DNA of 64,000 nucleotides, taken from the NCBI GenBank assembly GCA_026770025.1, contig JAMXDE010000017.1:62001-126000 (forward strand), given 5' to 3'. A program made the position numbers and the translations under genes. This document shows, one piece after another, positions 31,255-40,748 of this stretch. The notes below the pieces were generated by a model. The model saw nothing but the letters and a program-made list of their open reading frames with translations. It searched no databases and had not been told where the DNA came from. Source of the DNA: Craspedostauros australis (taxonomy: Eukaryota; Bacillariophyta; Bacillariophyceae; Mastogloiales; Achnanthaceae). Positions within the stretch are counted from its first letter, which is position 1; each line of letters starts with the position of its first letter.

Positions 31255-33142
31255 CTGTGCGGGTGCGTATGATATATGCTATGCTATTATACAATATAAC
31301 GGTAATGTATAGTAATATGCAGTGGTGTGTAGTAATGCGTGGTGGTGCGTTGACTACAAGTACGATGATCCTGTCCTCTGCCGTATGTTGAGTGTTGAGT
31401 GCTGCGATCTGAGAGTCTGCGGATGCGGATACTGAGTGTTCGTTTGGATCGATCGTTGGATCGTTGGATGAAATCGGAAGAAGATCCAGAGCGTTCGCGT
31501 ATCTTGTTGCCCGCGAAGCCCAATGAAGGAGTGCGAGTGGGATGCTTGCGTTGAGATTGCTGTCGCTACCGCTGTTGTGTGTGTGATGCAGATTGCTGTC
31601 GAGCGGAGTATGCGCTTGGCAACGATGATACGCTTGAGATGTGGATGGACGAAGTGGAACTCTGCAATTGTGCAATGATAGGTAACGGCTGCGCTCGGCA
31701 GCAGTCGCATCATGATGCACACCTTGCCACCAACAGAATCAACGGAACCAACAACAGACGAACCGACGTTGGATTTGGAAAAATTGCGCCATGGTCAACT
31801 TCCGTTTGCGTTCTGCTTGGCTGTTTTGGCGTGGTCGTTGTTGAAAGCGAATAATATCGCACTACGACATGTATCATGTCGCAGTGTGCGGTTTCGAGCT
31901 TTCATTGGGTGAGATCGGGTACTTCTGAAGTTCTGAACGTGTATGGAAAGTTGCGGTAAACATAAATAAATATACAGTATGCATCCACGAACATCAAAGT
32001 CCCAGAGGAATAAGAAATCGGTTTTCGAAGTAGCAGAATGTGGAAAATATCATTATTTGCATGAAAAAGCGGAATGGGTGTGCCCTTTTTTCCGAATGTC
32101 TGTCCCAACCGCGTCGGTGGCATGGTTGCAACGTTAATTGTGTTGATTGATTGATAAAGCGTGTGGCCACAGGGAAGCGTGCAATTATGGATATGGTCAT
32201 AGGGAGTGACACAGCGAGGCACAGTTGCGACTGTGATTTGCTTTTTGGCGGTGACGAACGGCGATAAACACGCTGAACTTTACCGCGCTGCACCGCGTCG
32301 CAACCAAAAGCGGCAACGATCACAGGACCAAGACACCCGAAACAAACAAGGAAACAAACAAGGAAACAAACAAAGCAGGAAGCGCGCCAAAGTGAAGGTG
32401 CGAAAGTTGGCACCAAGAGAGGGAGACACAGCGACCAACGAACAAGCACAACACAAGCAGAGGCACAAGAGCCAAGAAAGACGAAAGGAATCAAAGCAGA
32501 GAGTGAACATCCGTGACGTGCCTGCACGCCTCCAAAGTGTGGACAGGAGCTGAAGTCAGAGGTTGGATCGCAACGAAGCAAAGGTGGCATCGAACAGGGA
32601 GGTGCCCGATCACACGGAGCATCGCCGGTCAACACAAGACAAGACAAGACAAGACAAGAGAAGAGAAAGGAAGGAAAGGAAAGGAGTGTCTTTTGTATCA
32701 GCCGGTCGCACGACTATTAGCATACGATCTACCAGAGGACAGAAAGCCACAAGACAGCAGTACGGCTACCAGCTGGAGCTTGGGGGAATACGATCTGCGA
32801 CTGCAGACCTCTCTCCCTCTGCCTGTGAACTTGTGTGCTTCTGTGTCTGCGTCTCCATCCCAGACGCACAAGGCGCTTCTGATCTCGTTAGGGTGTCAAC
32901 GACCGACACTCCACCAATACAACACCAACAATTGGTGGAACCACCATCTGCTCTCATCAACAACGAAGAGAGCATCGGAAGTTACGTCTGCGAAGCGGCG
33001 TTCGGTCATCACCAGCCACAGCTACAGCTACAGTCAAAGCTATCGTTAAACAGCTTCTTCTCTGTGGGAAAGGCAGACTATATACATCATAGAATATTCC
33101 ATAATCAAGGGTGAAGGGTAGAGCAGCTGGAGGCATCCCAGG
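31255..33142. other. intergenic between divergent genes; simple repeats, no gene seen
   Basis: Promoter side of both the THH1-like gene and the large CS-domain gene. Contains AAACAAACAAGG repeats (32341-32374), an AAGAC tract (32635-32659) grading into GGAAA, and GTAGTAATG-like repeats near 31305-31350. The frames in it have no recognisable domain. Confidence 0.45.
32635..32659. repeat. (AAGAC)n microsatellite
   Basis: Five consecutive AAGAC units followed by purine-rich AAGAGAAGAG and GGAAAGG sequence about 480 bp before the large gene. Confidence 0.85.
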
Positions 33143-36100
33143 ATGGCATCGCATTCATCCCATCTCCGCAACATGGAGCAACATCAGCAGCACCAGCGAC
33201 AGGAGCAAGAACAGTTGCATTCAATGCAAAGCCATGACATTAACCATGACATTCACCATCAAATGAATGGACGCTCATTGGCTGCCGAGTTCACGAACGA
33301 GCAGCAGCATCCGGACGTCGAACTAGCCCGCACGGCCGCCGACGCCGACAGCAACGACCAGTGCAAGTTCGCCAAGGCCTTCAACACAACCAGCCTGGAG
33401 GCGGACGCGGCATCCGCGACGGCGGCCACGGGCATCTACTTCGGAGTGCGCGCCAAGAGGGACATCTCCATCACCTCGCTGCAGTTCCCCTACTTCAACG
33501 ACCTCCCCATCCAGGTCGAGCTCTACAGCATCGACGAGTTCGTCGTCGACGAGACCACCAGCAGCGGCTCCCTCGTCTTCGACGCCACCCTCTCCAACCT
33601 AGACGCATGGCAGCAGCACACGGCCTCGCCCATCGTCCTCAATCCATCCAACACGCGCAAGGGTCTCATCGCGTCCGTCCACCTCACCGACAAGGCCAAC
33701 CGCCTCACCATCCAGCGCGGCCAGCGCAAGACCCTCTACGTGCAGATCTACACGCCCACCATCAACCCGGAGTCGCTGTCCGTCTACCGACCACCGGTCC
33801 AGGACACGATCAACACGGGATCGCTGTGGCAGACGAGCGAGGAGCTAGAACTCTACGTCGGTGCGGCCACGACGGCCAATCGTCGTCTCGACAGCGCGGC
33901 GCGCCGACTCGATCAGCCCGATCTGGAGCGCATGACGATCCTGCCAAGGTCCGTCTTTCAGGGCACCATCTTTGCGGCCTGGGATGCCGATTGTCCCTTG
34001 CCGGCGACAGTGTCGCAACTCACGGAGACGCTGTGGGCGGGACAGACCTTCGGCGTCGACACCAACGCCATGCTGCCCGATATAGATCAGGCCATCTTCG
34101 ACGCCATCTCGACCACCATCTTCGACAGCGACGTGCAGCTCAAGGCCTTCACCGATTCAAAGCACATTCAGCTCAAGCTCGACTCCGTGCAATCCACCTA
34201 CAAGGCGACCAACAACGTCTGCGACAGCGCCTTTCAGGCATTCTTCGCGAATGGCTGTCAAGTCATAGATGTCGCCATGACCTTCACCCACATTCCGGGA
34301 CTGCTCAACAGCAAGACGCTAGAACTAGAGATCCTCAAGGCCTTGACGACCAACCTGCAACTCACGCAAACGCGCCTCCGTTCCAACCACGGCGTCATCT
34401 ACCTGCCCACGACGGTCCCGCTCTCGCAATCCTTCACGTTGGCCTGCAAGGGCGTGCCGTCGTCGACCATCCTCAATCCCATCCAGCGCATGTACGTCGA
34501 AGATACCCTCGCGCAGTTCTTTCAACAAATCGCGGGCCCCGTCGTCTACGACGTGCGCATCGAATCGCAAATCACGACGGGCCGGCGACGGCTGCGTGGC
34601 TTGCAAGCGGATGATCGTCCCACGGCCGTCCTGCAGCTCGCCACGCTCATCACGGGGGTTGGCGACAATTCCACCTTTGACGCTTACGTCGCCTCCCTCC
34701 AGAGCGCGTTCCAAACCTACGAGAGCGAGCTCCTCGATCAGCTGGCGCGCAATCATTATCTGCCGGGACCCGTCAATCGGGACGGCACGGACTTTGGCGC
34801 TATCTTCAGCTCCCTCTTTGGCGTCACCACGTCCATCACGAAGATCGTGCAAGGCGGTGATCCGGTTGATTCGGGTGATACTCCTTCGTCGTCGTCGTCA
34901 TCGGGCGGCACATCGCAGGACGATATCATCGTCATCGTCTGCGCCATCGTCCTGGCCATCTCCACGCTCTATCTCCTCTATCGATTCGCCACGGATTTCC
35001 TGCTCGTCGGCAACAACAATCGTTTCGAACGCAAGCGCATTAAGAAGAAGAAGAAAAAGAAGCGATCAAAATCCAGAGATAAATCACGACGACCATCATC
35101 CTCGCAGCACGATATAGCCGACGACGACGATGAAGAGCGTCGCCGCGATGATGTCACGGTCGCATCTAGCGATCGCAGACGTCGTGCACGTCGCAGCAAG
35201 AGCAGCGATCGTCTTCGGCCGGCCGAGAAGTTCGATGATGAACATTCGGCGTCCAACAAGGATACCAGCAAGAAGAAGGAAATGGATGGCTCGGAGCGCA
35301 CCAGCAGCGAAAGTACTGAACCGCCCGAGAAGAAACGGTCCAAGAAGAAGGGCGGCAAGAAAGGAGGCAAGAAGAGCGGTGGTAAGAAGAATGGCGGCAG
35401 CAAGAAGAAGAAGAAAAAGAAAGATGGTGATGCCAAGAAAGGTGACAGCGACAAGGCTCCTGAGAGTGCTCCGGATCTGGAGCAGAGCAAGGGGAATACG
35501 GATGACGACAAACCATCCGAGGATAAAGACAAGGACGACAGCAACAGCAGCAGCGGCAGCAACCATGACAAGGATCGCGTCCCGGATTCTCCAGCCAAAC
35601 TGAAACGATCCAATTCCGGATCTCTCGGCAACAACGACGACAGGAAGCCCAGCCGCATGCCATCGTGGTCCGAATTCGTGGCCGGTGGCAAATCCGCCAA
35701 AGCACTCTTCGATGGCTCCGAAAAGGAAGAAGATGATACATCGGCACGCAGCTCTGATCAGGATCACGACGACGATGACAAGCAAAAGAGTCAGCGATCC
35801 TCATCGCGCGAAGTCAGCAGCAAGCCCTCGCGTGGCATACGCCGATCGTCATCCTTCGATAACTTCCGCAGAACGTCCGAGTCCGATCACGGTCAAAGCC
35901 GATCCAGCAGCAGGGAACCGGCAAGCCGCAACGGCCGTGGAACACCGACGAAACCCAAGCGCCGCCCCAGTCTCTCATCCGTCGCCAGCGCACCCTACGA
36001 TCCAGAACGCAACCGTGCTGGTGACAAGGGCCGTGGTATGAGCAGGGCGAAGAGCATGGACGACAACTTCTTTGACAACCGCAGCACAGCCTCCGGCAGA

Positions 36101-37321
36101 CGCGGAGGTCGCCGCAACGAAACAGCGCGAAACAGATCCGGCGAGAACGGGCGCGGCATCGGACGATCCAAGAGCATGGACGCCGAGAATGTGCGACGCG
36201 ATGCCCGCAGCAGCAGTCGCGATGCCTCCAGGCACGACGATCGACGGCGCGACAAGGGTGTGGGACGCACCAAGAGCATGGACGCCGACTTCTTCGGTAG
36301 CCGCAGTGATGGCTCGCGCAACCGTGCCGGCGAGAACGGCAGAGGTGTGAACCGTACGCGCAGCTACGACGCGGAGCGCTACTCCTCCTCTGCCTCGACG
36401 TCGTCAGGAGATCGCAGACGCGGCGGCACGCCGAGCCGCAGCTCCAGCCTCATGGACACGCCGTCGGCACGCGTGAATCAGCTGGGCCAGCTGGAGGAGA
36501 TCCGGCAGGATCCCAAGCGCGGCGTGACGAGATCTCGCAGCATGGACCCGGAGGAGCACGCGAAGCGCGGCAGCTTCTCCCGCACCCAGAGCGTGCGTTC
36601 CAACCACACCAGCAACCAGTACTACGACAGCAACCACGACGACAACCGCAGCCGCACGAACCGCAGCGACATGTCACCAGGCAGCAAGCGCGGCAAGAAG
36701 CCGACCATGCGAAATCGCGACGACCGCAGCACGTCCGGCAGGTCGCGCGATGGCCGGTCCGAGAAGGGCTACCGATCCAAGAACGATGCGCGCATAAACA
36801 AGTCGTCGCAACGATCCAGCACGGAAGGCCGACCGCCGACGACGGGACGACGCGACAAGGCCGGCCGCACGAACAAATCCAACCACAGCAGCGGCGGCGC
36901 CTCCGTCGCGAGCGCGCGATCGAGGGCGTCCCGCGCCACCAGCGTGCGACACGACACGCGCACAGGCCGCATGGTGTTCGAAGCCAAGGGTCGCAAGATC
37001 TACGAATTCGAGCAGACCGACAAGGACATCACGATCTACATCGGCGCGCCTTCCTTCGTGAAATCCACGAGCGAGCTGTCGTGCAACATCACCAAGACGC
37101 ATCTGCAGCTGGGTTTGGCCGGCAGCTCGAAGTGGTTCATCGACGAGAACACGTTCGGTCCCGTCGACATCTCGAAATCGTCGTGGAACTTGGGACAAGA
37201 ATCGGGCAGCAACGTGATCTTCGTGTACCTGCGCAAATACAATCGCGGCGATCATTGGGAGACGGCGTTGCACGGCAAGTCGAAAGGCACCGTGCGGCCG
37301 GCGAAGAAGCGGGATTCATAG
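33143..37321 (+). CDS. large single-pass membrane protein with repeated R-x-K/R-S-M/Y-D motifs and C-terminal CS (p23/NudC-like) domain
   Basis: A 1392-residue single-exon protein. Residues 1-45 are His/Gln-rich. Residues 70-575 form a folded, Cys-poor region with RRLD and RRRLRGL sites, unlike any family I know. One transmembrane helix follows at about 594-615 (DIIVIVCAIVLAISTLYLLY), then a run of Lys/Arg (FERKRIKKKKKKKRSKSR), which would place the N-terminal part outside and the rest in the cytosol. Residues 640-1270 are disordered, Lys/Ser/Asp/Arg-rich. They include five copies of an R-[ATSR]-[KR]-S-[MY]-D motif (Ser near 971, 1011, 1045, 1074, 1133), mostly preceded by a G-[ED]-[NK]-G-R-G block. 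The C-terminus (about 1286-1380; DITIYIGAP, WNLGQESG, FVYLRKYNRGDHWETAL) has the strand and W pattern of a CS domain, an HSP90-co-chaperone/NudC fold. No N-terminal signal peptide is visible; a missed upstream exon is possible. Confidence 0.8.
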   Translation: MASHSSHLRNMEQHQQHQRQEQEQLHSMQSHDINHDIHHQMNGRSLAAEFTNEQQHPDVELARTAADADSNDQCKFAKAFNTTSLEADAASATAATGIYFGVRAKRDISITSLQFPYFNDLPIQVELYSIDEFVVDETTSSGSLVFDATLSNLDAWQQHTASPIVLNPSNTRKGLIASVHLTDKANRLTIQRGQRKTLYVQIYTPTINPESLSVYRPPVQDTINTGSLWQTSEELELYVGAATTANRRLDSAARRLDQPDLERMTILPRSVFQGTIFAAWDADCPLPATVSQLTETLWAGQTFGVDTNAMLPDIDQAIFDAISTTIFDSDVQLKAFTDSKHIQLKLDSVQSTYKATNNVCDSAFQAFFANGCQVIDVAMTFTHIPGLLNSKTLELEILKALTTNLQLTQTRLRSNHGVIYLPTTVPLSQSFTLACKGVPSSTILNPIQRMYVEDTLAQFFQQIAGPVVYDVRIESQITTGRRRLRGLQADDRPTAVLQLATLITGVGDNSTFDAYVASLQSAFQTYESELLDQLARNHYLPGPVNRDGTDFGAIFSSLFGVTTSITKIVQGGDPVDSGDTPSSSSSSGGTSQDDIIVIVCAIVLAISTLYLLYRFATDFLLVGNNNRFERKRIKKKKKKKRSKSRDKSRRPSSSQHDIADDDDEERRRDDVTVASSDRRRRARRSKSSDRLRPAEKFDDEHSASNKDTSKKKEMDGSERTSSESTEPPEKKRSKKKGGKKGGKKSGGKKNGGSKKKKKKKDGDAKKGDSDKAPESAPDLEQSKGNTDDDKPSEDKDKDDSNSSSGSNHDKDRVPDSPAKLKRSNSGSLGNNDDRKPSRMPSWSEFVAGGKSAKALFDGSEKEEDDTSARSSDQDHDDDDKQKSQRSSSREVSSKPSRGIRRSSSFDNFRRTSESDHGQSRSSSREPASRNGRGTPTKPKRRPSLSSVASAPYDPERNRAGDKGRGMSRAKSMDDNFFDNRSTASGRRGGRRNETARNRSGENGRGIGRSKSMDAENVRRDARSSSRDASRHDDRRRDKGVGRTKSMDADFFGSRSDGSRNRAGENGRGVNRTRSYDAERYSSSASTSSGDRRRGGTPSRSSSLMDTPSARVNQLGQLEEIRQDPKRGVTRSRSMDPEEHAKRGSFSRTQSVRSNHTSNQYYDSNHDDNRSRTNRSDMSPGSKRGKKPTMRNRDDRSTSGRSRDGRSEKGYRSKNDARINKSSQRSSTEGRPPTTGRRDKAGRTNKSNHSSGGASVASARSRASRATSVRHDTRTGRMVFEAKGRKIYEFEQTDKDITIYIGAPSFVKSTSELSCNITKTHLQLGLAGSSKWFIDENTFGPVDISKSSWNLGQESGSNVIFVYLRKYNRGDHWETALHGKSKGTVRPAKKRDS

Positions 37322-37596
37322 AAATACTATAACTACGTGCATGCATAACACATGGATGGATCGATAGATACTCATGTAGCAGATACATTAGAGTAATCCT
37401 TTACTTCCTCATTAACTCTACGAGTATGTACTTGAGAGAGAAGTGTCCTGTCGACTCTGCAGTGGATTCATTTTTGATGGAATCGATACGCTCTGGACAG
37501 AGATAGAGCACGCATGAATGTCTCCATCTCCACTTGCGCCATGATTGACTGATCCATGATTGACTGCCCAGTGCTCCATCTGCCACAAGACCTCCC

Positions 37597-37962
37597 TCAC
37601 AATGGCGACTCGCAACAATCCAAAAAGGTGCCGGCGGCCGTGGGACAGCAATCGCCTTCGAGCGCCTGACAACCATCGTAGGCCGTGCACACGGTGGGCG
37701 ACGTATCGTGATGATAGATGGTCGTCGATGGCGATGTGTCTGCATCACCGCCAAACACGTAATGGATACAGTACGTGACGAGGTAGTAGATGAGGATGGC
37801 ACCCAGCAGCATGGGGATGGCCGCGGAAAGGCAGCGCGATGCCGATATGCTGTCGGTATTGTCGTTGCTCGTGGATTGCTTCTTCATGAGCCCGTCCTGC
37901 TCCTCGGCGCCATTCTCGATGGTGGCACCGTAGTTCGTCGTGTTGTCGTCAGTCGTCACCAT
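37597..37962 (-). CDS. small single-pass membrane protein with GDCCP Cys cluster
   Basis: A 121-residue protein on the minus strand. A polar N-terminus of about 42 residues is followed by a transmembrane helix (CLSAAIPMLLGAILIYYLVTY, 44-64) and a C-terminal tail with six Cys in the arrangement C-x4-C-x6-CC-P-x8-CC: VCTAYDGCQALEGDCCPTA then FLDCC. This C...C..L.GDCCP...G..L.CC pattern recurs in many diatom and oomycete membrane or secreted proteins, often at the very C-terminus (from memory). Function unknown; the Cys would form disulfides in the lumen or outside. ATG at 37960-37962 has an ACC context. The stop is TGA. Confidence 0.75.
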   Translation of the reverse strand: MVTTDDNTTNYGATIENGAEEQDGLMKKQSTSNDNTDSISASRCLSAAIPMLLGAILIYYLVTYCIHYVFGGDADTSPSTTIYHHDTSPTVCTAYDGCQALEGDCCPTAAGTFLDCCESPL

Positions 37963-38689
37963 GTTGTCGTTGTTGTTGTTGTGGGATTTGTGTGATTGGA
38001 GTTAACGCAGATGCGAAGAGCTGTTGTGGGAACAACGACGAAGATGTAAGAATGCGTTTCACAGTTGTTCGTGCTGCGTCGTCGCCGTTTCGTGTGACGA
38101 ATGTTTGTCGACGTCGCACGCAAGATACCAACGATTATTCGAATGAGTCAATACTGGACTACTGCGAGTAATCCAGTTTGTATGTGTGTTATCGCGCGAG
38201 CCATCTTTGTGCGACATTCCGGAAACCGTTGACGGAGCCAACCGAGGTTGCGATCGCTCATCCGCGAGATGGCGAACGAAAAGAGTGGTCACGCGAGCGA
38301 ACATCGAGAAAGCAAGAAAAGTGGGGAGAGCAAGAATACTCTTATTTTGGCCGTATTGAATGCCTTGTCCTCTGCGCCATTGAAGATACATACTCCACCA
38401 AGAACAACAAACGAGACGATCGATCATTCCGAGTTGCAAATTAGAGTTGTAACTTGCAAGTTGGTGTGGTATACGTGCACTCGTATGTATGTATGATACA
38501 AGCACAGGTCGACAGGCAAGAGAAGTAGAAGAAGGGGCAACATCAGCATCAGCAACACCCCATTGACGAGAGGAGCAGCTGGCGTATCCGTAGATTCATC
38601 TGGAGACAAACGTGACACAATCTCATTGTGACCAAGAAAGCGGACAGTCACAGTTGCAGCGTTGGTGCAGAACGGGAGCTGTGGCAAGA
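37963..38689. other. intergenic between divergent genes
   Basis: 5' flanks of the small Cys-rich gene (minus) and the coiled-coil gene (plus). Short GTT repeats at 37963-37982 lie in the 5' UTR of the former. No gene recognised. Confidence 0.5.
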
Positions 38690-40630
38690 ATGAATTCCAA
38701 TCCGGGCCTCACGCATCTGCAATTTCTGCGCCAACGAACGATGTCGACAGAGAACCGCGCTGCCACTATTGCCAACACGAAACGAGAAGCAAGGCGGTAT
38801 AGCAACAATCACCGACGATCGCACAACTTTGATGCCATGAGCGATCTGCACGATCCTGATGAATCGTCTTCCGATGAAGATGATCATGATCATGGATCCA
38901 GCGGTGGCATCGGTCGGTCGCTGTCTCTGTTTGATGAAGCCGATGATGATGATGATGGATCATCGAGCGATGATGATGATGATTGTGACTATGATTGCGA
39001 CTATGATGACTATGACTGCGCAGAGAATCAGAGTCGCAGCAAGAAGTCCATGAAGAAGTCCATGACGATGGCGATGGACAAGCAAGGAGCAAGAACTCCC
39101 TTGGCTTCGCTGTCGAATGTGCTGCTGGGGTCTTGCACGCCTGGCTCTGCTGCGCCGCATCTGTCACCCTTCACCTTCACGGCCACCAGCAAGGAGATGA
39201 CTCAGATCAACAGCAAGCATCATCACAATCATCATCATCCCACAAAGCTCAGTCGCACCAAATCATCCGCAACTGAGCGAACCACCACGGGAGAGATGGA
39301 CTGCCACTCCATGGCACCCTCCATGGTCTCTGTGCCGCTCACCACAGTGTCAGTGCAACGCAATCAGCATTCGCAATCGATGAATCGCAGTCGCACTGCA
39401 ACGACTGAGCTGAACGTCAGCGACAACGCCTCCGCAACCCACAGCACAGCCTCGGCGGCCAGCCACAACAGCCACAACAGCTACACCAGCCTCATCAGCG
39501 GTGCCTCGGACAACAACAAACCCGATCGCGTCAAGCGCCGCCGCACGTTGGCAGCCCGCAAGGCATCCTGGCACGATGTCTACCGCCAGGGCGCCCGCTT
39601 CAAGAACCTCCTCGAATCCACGGCGCAGCGCGTGGGCGTCGTACCACAGAATCAGTCCACAGATAACCATCGCAAGACGACCCAAATCGCGCGCCTGCAA
39701 CAGGAGCTGCACATCGCCGCATCCAAGACGCAGGCCGCCCAAGTGGCGCATGCCGAACTGAAATCCACGGCCGCCGTCACGAAGGCCAAATTGGCCAACG
39801 CCACACACGCGTTGCGTTTGGCCCACCGCGCGCGCGATGAGGCCGAAGTCCACACGCTCACGTACTCGACGCAACTCGAAGCCTTGCAGCTCGTTGTCGA
39901 TGAGACGAAACGCGCATCGCAGGTCTTGTATGAAGAACATCAGGAGATCACCTGCAACGCGCGCGTCGTCGAACAGCGTGTCGTGCGCATGCAAGCCGCG
40001 TTGGAGCGGTCGCAGCAACAGCGCGAGCAGTTGGCCCAGCAAAATGTCAGATTGCAAGACGAGACGGCGCAGTTGCAAGCCACGAATCGGCGGTTGGATG
40101 CGCAGCTGCAGCAGGCGCAGGCCGATAGCGATCGGTGGCAGCGATCGTATCATGAAGAACGTGCGGCGCATCTGGAGCGCGTCGAACAGTTGGAAACGGT
40201 GCAAGCGCAACTTGTGCAGGCCTCGCGTGTCGTCGAACAGACGCAGCGCAACAATGCCCAGTTGCAAGATCAGGTGGACACGTTGCAACAGACGAATGCG
40301 GCGTTGCATCGGCAGATTCAGGGACAATGCGGTATGATCACGCCGCCGCGTAAGCCCGTCATTCCGCCGTTGCCGTCATCATCGGGTCCAAAGAAATGCG
40401 ATATCCGATGCTCCATCTGCTTTCAGTCGGATCGCGACGGCATGCCGTTCCGATGCTGCGAGTGCGGCAATCCAGAATGCACGCACAAGGCGCATGTGGC
40501 GTGTATCCGCACCATCTCCATTGCGCCCAGCGTCTCGCATCCCTGCACGCCGGCACCGGCCTTGCCCGTTGTGCTATGCGGTCATACGTTGGATCGCATT
40601 TTGCAGAAACGCCGCGAACGCAGCGAGTAA
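38690..40630 (+). CDS. coiled-coil protein with C-terminal zinc-binding (RING/PHD-like) Cys cluster
   Basis: A 646-residue single-exon protein; ATG 38690 is the first real ATG of the frame. Residues 30-110 are acidic with long Asp/Ser runs (DEADDDDDGSSSDDDDD). Residues 110-290 are Ser/Thr/His-rich and disordered, and RVKRRRTLAARK near 305 could be a nuclear localisation signal. A continuous coiled coil spans about 330-545 (Gln/Leu/Ala/Arg heptads such as LQQELHIAASK, QLQDQVDTLQQ). The C-terminus (about 569-625) has CDIRCSICFQ, FRCCECGNPECTHKAHVAC and, at 615-625, VVLCGH. The C-x3-C-x2-C...CC-x-C-x4-C-x-H-x2-H pattern is zinc-finger-like but not a textbook RING or PHD. It ends 118 bp from the convergent PIG-S gene. 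Function unknown; a ubiquitin-ligase or chromatin role is possible. Confidence 0.8.
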   Translation: MNSNPGLTHLQFLRQRTMSTENRAATIANTKREARRYSNNHRRSHNFDAMSDLHDPDESSSDEDDHDHGSSGGIGRSLSLFDEADDDDDGSSSDDDDDCDYDCDYDDYDCAENQSRSKKSMKKSMTMAMDKQGARTPLASLSNVLLGSCTPGSAAPHLSPFTFTATSKEMTQINSKHHHNHHHPTKLSRTKSSATERTTTGEMDCHSMAPSMVSVPLTTVSVQRNQHSQSMNRSRTATTELNVSDNASATHSTASAASHNSHNSYTSLISGASDNNKPDRVKRRRTLAARKASWHDVYRQGARFKNLLESTAQRVGVVPQNQSTDNHRKTTQIARLQQELHIAASKTQAAQVAHAELKSTAAVTKAKLANATHALRLAHRARDEAEVHTLTYSTQLEALQLVVDETKRASQVLYEEHQEITCNARVVEQRVVRMQAALERSQQQREQLAQQNVRLQDETAQLQATNRRLDAQLQQAQADSDRWQRSYHEERAAHLERVEQLETVQAQLVQASRVVEQTQRNNAQLQDQVDTLQQTNAALHRQIQGQCGMITPPRKPVIPPLPSSSGPKKCDIRCSICFQSDRDGMPFRCCECGNPECTHKAHVACIRTISIAPSVSHPCTPAPALPVVLCGHTLDRILQKRRERSE

Positions 40631-40748
40631 GGTGGATAGCGAGTGTGGGTGGTATGCAATACAACAACACCAACAACAATAGGGACTTCATTTCATTTCA
40701 AAACAATGCAATGCAATATGAAACTCAGTGCAATGCATTCCAAATATT

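Noticed and set aside
33361..34614. 417-codon plus-strand frame
   Set aside because: Alternate frame inside the 1392-residue gene; Arg/His/Pro/Gln-rich with no motif.
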